This document shows, piece by piece, positions 33,603 to 36,628 of a DNA stretch of 36,628 nt (its first letter is position 1; every line of letters begins with the position of its first letter). Source of the DNA: Bacteroidota bacterium. Lineage in GTDB: Bacteria > Bacteroidota > Ignavibacteria > Kapaibacteriales > UBA961. The stretch covers positions 1-36,628 of the forward strand of contig JADZAA010000071.1 of the NCBI GenBank assembly GCA_020852855.1. The letters run 5' to 3'. Below the pieces are notes generated by a model, which saw nothing but the letters and a program-made list of their open reading frames with translations, did no database searches and was not told where the DNA came from. The translations under genes were made by a program, and so were the position numbers.

Positions 33603-34682
33603 ATGAAGCAACGAATCATCGGCTTTGACTTAGCAAGGGCTTACGCTATATTCGGAATGTATGTTGTAAATTTCAATATTGTTTTCGGGGACTACTACGA
33701 CCGTAGTTTAGCGGGACAATTACTTTCATTTTTCAGCGGTAATTCAAGTACGGTTTTTGTAATGCTTGCAGGTATGGGCATTGCATTAATGACTAATCGC
33801 ATCAATGAATATACAGCCGAAGATAAAAGCCGATTGAAATCAATTGTAAGAAAACGGGCTTGGTTTTTATTTGCAGCCGGATTGTTGCTTTACGTTTGGT
33901 GGCCGGCCGACATACTGCATTTTTATGGCGGCTATATGCACATTGCGACATTACTCCTTTTTATAGACAAAAAATACTACCTGTATACAGGCTTTGCAGC
34001 CATAGCTGCCTTTCATTTTCTTTTATTGATTATACCATACGAAACCGGTTGGGACTTTGCGAGCCTGCAATACAATAATTTTTGGACCATCGGCGGTTTT
34101 TTGAGGAACACTATTTACAACGGTTGGAACTCTGTTTTTCCATGGCTCTCTTATTTTGTTATCGGTATGTATCTTGGAAGATTAGACTGGACATTACCGG
34201 ATACGCAAAGGAAAATGTTCGTTACAGGACTTATTATGTATATATCCGTATCAATTCTGCAACTTGCAGTAAACCGCCTGCCAATAAATGATGACATTAA
34301 ATTCTATGTAAATGCCGACTACCTGCCGCCATTTTTACCTTTTGTGTTAAGTACGCTTGGATTTGGTCTTATGTTGATTTCCGCATTTATGTATATAGGT
34401 AAATTTATTGGTCGAAATAAATTTGCCGATAATCTGGCAAAGACGGGACAGATGACTTTAACCCATTATATTTCACACTTGACTATAGGTATGTTACTGC
34501 TTGCATTTCTTGTAGATAAACAATATTCAGGGCAAATAAACAGGCAGACACCATTAAATCCGGCAATAATTTTCAGCTTTGCATCAGGTTATTTTATTCT
34601 AAGTTTTTATTTCAGTAAAATTTGGACAAAGAAATTCAAAAACGGACCGTTTGAAACCATTATGCGGAAAATATCGGGATAG
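33603..34682 (+). CDS. DUF418-family membrane protein
   Basis: This 359-residue protein has about nine to ten hydrophobic segments. It begins IIGFDLARAYAIFGMYVVNF, the N-terminal arginine-containing signature of the DUF418/acyltransferase-like group, and ends with KTGQMTLTHYISHLTIGM and a GPFETIMRKIS tail that fits the DUF418 C-terminus (usually GPLEWLWR). The family is found in the cytoplasmic membrane and its role is not firmly known; transferase activity on sugars or lipids is suspected from the remote likeness to heparan N-acetyltransferases. ATG 33603 follows the inverted repeat and a -7-like box. It is the third gene of the DinB-Crp/Fnr trio and a natural candidate for regulation by the Crp/Fnr protein. 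Confidence 0.82.
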   Translation: MKQRIIGFDLARAYAIFGMYVVNFNIVFGDYYDRSLAGQLLSFFSGNSSTVFVMLAGMGIALMTNRINEYTAEDKSRLKSIVRKRAWFLFAAGLLLYVWWPADILHFYGGYMHIATLLLFIDKKYYLYTGFAAIAAFHFLLLIIPYETGWDFASLQYNNFWTIGGFLRNTIYNGWNSVFPWLSYFVIGMYLGRLDWTLPDTQRKMFVTGLIMYISVSILQLAVNRLPINDDIKFYVNADYLPPFLPFVLSTLGFGLMLISAFMYIGKFIGRNKFADNLAKTGQMTLTHYISHLTIGMLLLAFLVDKQYSGQINRQTPLNPAIIFSFASGYFILSFYFSKIWTKKFKNGPFETIMRKISG

Positions 34683-34991
34683 CAGAAAAGACTGTTCGAC
34701 AGCAAACAAATCGGTAAAATTTACAGTAATTCTATTTATTTTCGTAATAGAGCTGTTACATCGTCTTAAAGTTATTTATTCCTGCAGAGCAGCCAACGGC
34801 AATCACAATATCAATCAATGCAATGAAAATCGGCGCATCAGAATATTGTCCGACCGATTAAGAGCGCGTAGCATTGATTTTTACAATGACGTATCAGAGA
34901 TTTGCGCAGGTTTATGGAACTATTATCTAACAACTTGGTTTACAATGCAACAACAAATCTAATACAATGATTATATTCGCACAAATTATTG
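34683..34991. other. Gene-free stretch before the propeller gene
   Basis: About 310 bases. A short plus-strand open frame runs from inside the DUF418 end to 34962 but has no recognisable content and overlaps the real gene; I take it as non-coding. No hairpin, tRNA or repeat is evident. Confidence 0.5.
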
Positions 34992-34997
34992 TATAAT
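34992..34997 (+). promoter_or_regulatory. TATAAT box before the secreted propeller gene
   Basis: An exact TATAAT lies 19 bases before the ATG at 35017, with AGAGG at 35007-35011 as Shine-Dalgarno. The -35 position (TGATTA near 34968) is poor. A very short leader would result, so the box could be fortuitous. Confidence 0.3.
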
Positions 34998-35016
34998 TAT
35001 ATCCGCAGAGGTTCCC

Positions 35017-36198
35017 ATGCGTTTCTATATTTCGATTTTTATTGTTGTGCTGTTGGCACAAGTTTCTCTTTTTGCCCAATGGGAACAAATCAAAGGACCG
35101 GATGGTGAATATTACATACTGAGTATAGTATCACAAAACAATTATCTCTATGCGGGAACAGGTAGCGGTGTATTTCGCAGTACCGATAATGGCGTAACTT
35201 GGCAAAAGAAAAGTAGTGGTCTGAATGCTCTCTCTGTCACATGTCTTCTTCAATTAGGTAACTATCAGTATGCGGGCACGTATGGTGGTGGAGTGTACCG
35301 TAGCAGCGATAATGGTGATAGTTGGCAACAGAATATCAGCGGTCTGAATTCGCTTTATGTTTATTGTCTTATTAAATTTGGCGACTATCTGTATGTAGGC
35401 ATGGATAATGGAGTGTATAGTAGTAGCGATAATGGTGATAATTGGCGGAGCAGCGGTCTGAGTACTCTGACTATTTATACCCTTCTTCAATTCGGCGACT
35501 ATCTGTATGCGGGCACGGGTAAAGGAGTGTATAGTAGCAGCGATGATGGTTATAGTTGGCAACAGAAGAATAGCGGTCTGAATACTCTGTCTTTTTATAC
35601 CCTTCTTCAATTCAGTGACTATCTGTATGCGGGCGGACAGTGGGGAGGAGTGCATCGTAGCACCGATAAAGGTGAAAATTGGCAGAGTAGTGGCATAAAT
35701 GAAACAAGCATCTATTCTATTACTCAATTCGGAGAATATCTTTATGTGAGTACATTTAATCATGGTGTATATCTTAGCACCGATAAAGGTGATAGCTGGA
35801 TTAATATTGGTTTAATGGAACAAGATGTGCGTACTCTTGTTATAAGTGGTGGTTATCTTTTTGCCGGAACATATGGCAACGGCATTTGGAAAATACCATT
35901 ATCAGCGACAAATATTGAAGAAAGAGAAGAAAATGAGAATCTCGGCTCAAGTATTCGTACATATCCGAATCCGAGCGAAGGGACATTGACCATAGAAATT
36001 GAAGATGCAAATGCAAGTAATGATATATATGATGTGATGATGTATGATATGTATGGTCGTCAGATGGGTATATATCAGATACACAATAAACAAACAATAG
36101 ATGTGAATACTCTCCCGATAGGACAATATCAGCTTAAAGTGCAAAATGCACAAACACAGAGTATATTTGTACCAAGTATTTTTAGCATTATGAGGTAA
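35017..36198 (+). CDS. Secreted seven-blade beta-propeller with type IX sorting domain
   Basis: The 393-residue product has a signal peptide (residues 1-20, cut before QWEQ), seven repeats of about 38-42 residues (30-295) and a C-terminal type IX sorting domain (about 311-393; RTYPNPSEGTLTIEI, LPIGQYQLKV). Each repeat follows YLYAGTxxGVYxSxDxGxxWxxxxSGL, the pattern of BNR/sortilin-like propellers, so a seven-bladed disc is expected. Blades 3-5 are especially alike. Proteins of this kind are usually exported to the surface and bind protein or polysaccharide; no enzyme motif is evident. ATG 35017 has AGAGG five bases upstream. Its stop lies two bases before the start of a related but broken gene, suggesting tandem duplication. 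Confidence 0.88.
   Translation: MRFYISIFIVVLLAQVSLFAQWEQIKGPDGEYYILSIVSQNNYLYAGTGSGVFRSTDNGVTWQKKSSGLNALSVTCLLQLGNYQYAGTYGGGVYRSSDNGDSWQQNISGLNSLYVYCLIKFGDYLYVGMDNGVYSSSDNGDNWRSSGLSTLTIYTLLQFGDYLYAGTGKGVYSSSDDGYSWQQKNSGLNTLSFYTLLQFSDYLYAGGQWGGVHRSTDKGENWQSSGINETSIYSITQFGEYLYVSTFNHGVYLSTDKGDSWINIGLMEQDVRTLVISGGYLFAGTYGNGIWKIPLSATNIEEREENENLGSSIRTYPNPSEGTLTIEIEDANASNDIYDVMMYDMYGRQMGIYQIHNKQTIDVNTLPIGQYQLKVQNAQTQSIFVPSIFSIMR
35455..35640 (+). repeat. Near-identical blade repeats at DNA level, 120-base period
   Basis: Within the propeller gene, TTTATACCCTTCTTCAATTC occurs at 35474-35493 and again at 35594-35613, and ACTATCTGTATGCGGGC recurs shortly after each. The exact 120-base spacing is one blade (40 codons). 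This level of identity points to recent blade duplication or gene conversion. Confidence 0.8.
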
Positions 36199-36200
36199 AC

Positions 36201-36499
36201 ATGAAAAAAGTAATATCAATAATTGTGATTTTTATTCTTGGCGCATTAAATGCCCAAGCACAATGGACACAAGGCAAAGGACTGTATGGCAGTAAAATTA
36301 TTTCTTTGGCAGTGAGCGGAACGATAGTTTTTGCAGGAATGGATGCCGTTATCGTAGTACCGACGATGGTAATTCATGGACTCGTGCCAAGATGATTGTG
36401 GGTAGTATTTATTCTCTTTTTGTTAGCGACTCAACTCTTGCAGTAAGTATGCACAAAGATGGCGATGATTTTGCACCGATATGGGGTAAATATCAATAG
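36201..36499 (+). pseudogene. Frameshifted, truncated relative of the secreted propeller
   Basis: ATG 36201 opens a signal peptide (MKKVISIIVIFILGALNAQA) and the start of a first propeller blade (YGSKIISLAVSGTIVFAGMDA). The frame then leaves the pattern at about 36350 and stops at 36395. One missing T in GTTAT (expected GTTTAT) explains it: from 36350 the next frame reads YRSTDDGNSWTRAK and then MIVGSIYSLFVSDSTLAVS, ending in a TAG at 36497. So about one and a half blades remain, then a stop. It may be a real pseudogene or an error in the assembly; it sits two bases after the intact propeller. Confidence 0.75.
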
Positions 36500-36628
36500 A
36501 TGGGAAGCTATTGCGACAACTAACTTTTGAGCCGTAATAAAGCCAAGAATAGTTTGCAAAGTCATGCAGATACACATATACGCATGGACAGCGTGTAGTT
36601 TATTCCGGTAAGATATTAAAGGGCGCAA
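36500..36628. other. Right end of window
   Basis: No gene can be supported here. Near 36588 the plus strand reads GQRVVYSGKILKGA, which might be the start of another blade or fragment continuing beyond the window. Confidence 0.3.

Noticed and set aside
34651-34962. A 103-codon open frame after the DUF418 gene
   Set aside because: It begins inside the DUF418 end in another frame, lacks a ribosome-binding site and a recognisable domain.
35100-35900. A CRISPR-like repeat array
   Set aside because: The repeats are in frame, have a period of about 114-126 bases and encode beta-propeller blades; there are no short constant repeats with unique spacers and no cas genes.

Overview
The window looks like a chromosomal piece from a member of the Bacteroidota/Chlorobiota (FCB) group. 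Two large secreted proteins near the right end carry C-terminal domains of the type IX secretion (Por) kind. There is a SusC-style TonB-dependent receptor with an N-terminal carboxypeptidase-regulatory-like domain, and several genes are preceded by TAnnTTTG boxes like the Bacteroidota -7 element. However, the window also carries flagellar-type genes (motB, a FliW protein, csrA), which are rare in mainstream Bacteroidota. I therefore infer a lineage such as Ignavibacteria/Kapabacteria; this placement is inference, not shown by a marker gene.

Layout: 139-1344 outer-membrane porin; 1595-1676 tRNA-Leu(UAG); 1721-5340 the protein-quality cluster tig-clpP-clpX, with an intrinsic terminator between clpP and clpX; 5574-7454 a lipoprotein combining Ig-like, vWA, OmpA and SPOR domains; 7538-8230 menG/ubiE; 8322-9422 an unrecognised membrane/coiled-coil/zinc-ribbon protein; 9512-10172 a decayed IS630-type transposase; then on the minus strand recN and a large TonB-dependent receptor; 15517-16362 an MBL-fold hydrolase.

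From 16527 to 19090 lies a compact motility/regulatory block on the plus strand: MotB, a protein made of two complete FliW domains in tandem, CsrA, and a lone receiver-domain protein. Convergent to it is a single reading frame joining a class V aminotransferase to an RdgB/HAM1 nucleotide pyrophosphatase. A 740-base gene-free stretch with small palindromes and a direct repeat follows. Next come a PduO-type cobalamin adenosyltransferase, recO and a CNNM/CorC-type membrane protein, probably an operon. A membrane Fe-S oxidoreductase (EtfD/HdrD-like) faces them with its own terminator, and hisS diverges from it.

The right end (28388-36628) is accessory in character: a 1232-residue type-IX-secreted metzincin-like protease; an AT-rich DinB / Crp-Fnr / DUF418 trio with two perfect inverted repeats between the regulator and the DUF418 gene; a secreted seven-blade beta-propeller; and a frameshifted relative of the propeller.

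The most interesting observations are the tandem FliW next to CsrA, the aminotransferase-RdgB fusion (which could still be a base-calling artefact at the junction), the inverted repeats beside the Crp/Fnr gene, and the four-domain envelope lipoprotein. I did not find a CRISPR array, a prophage or an evident defence island.
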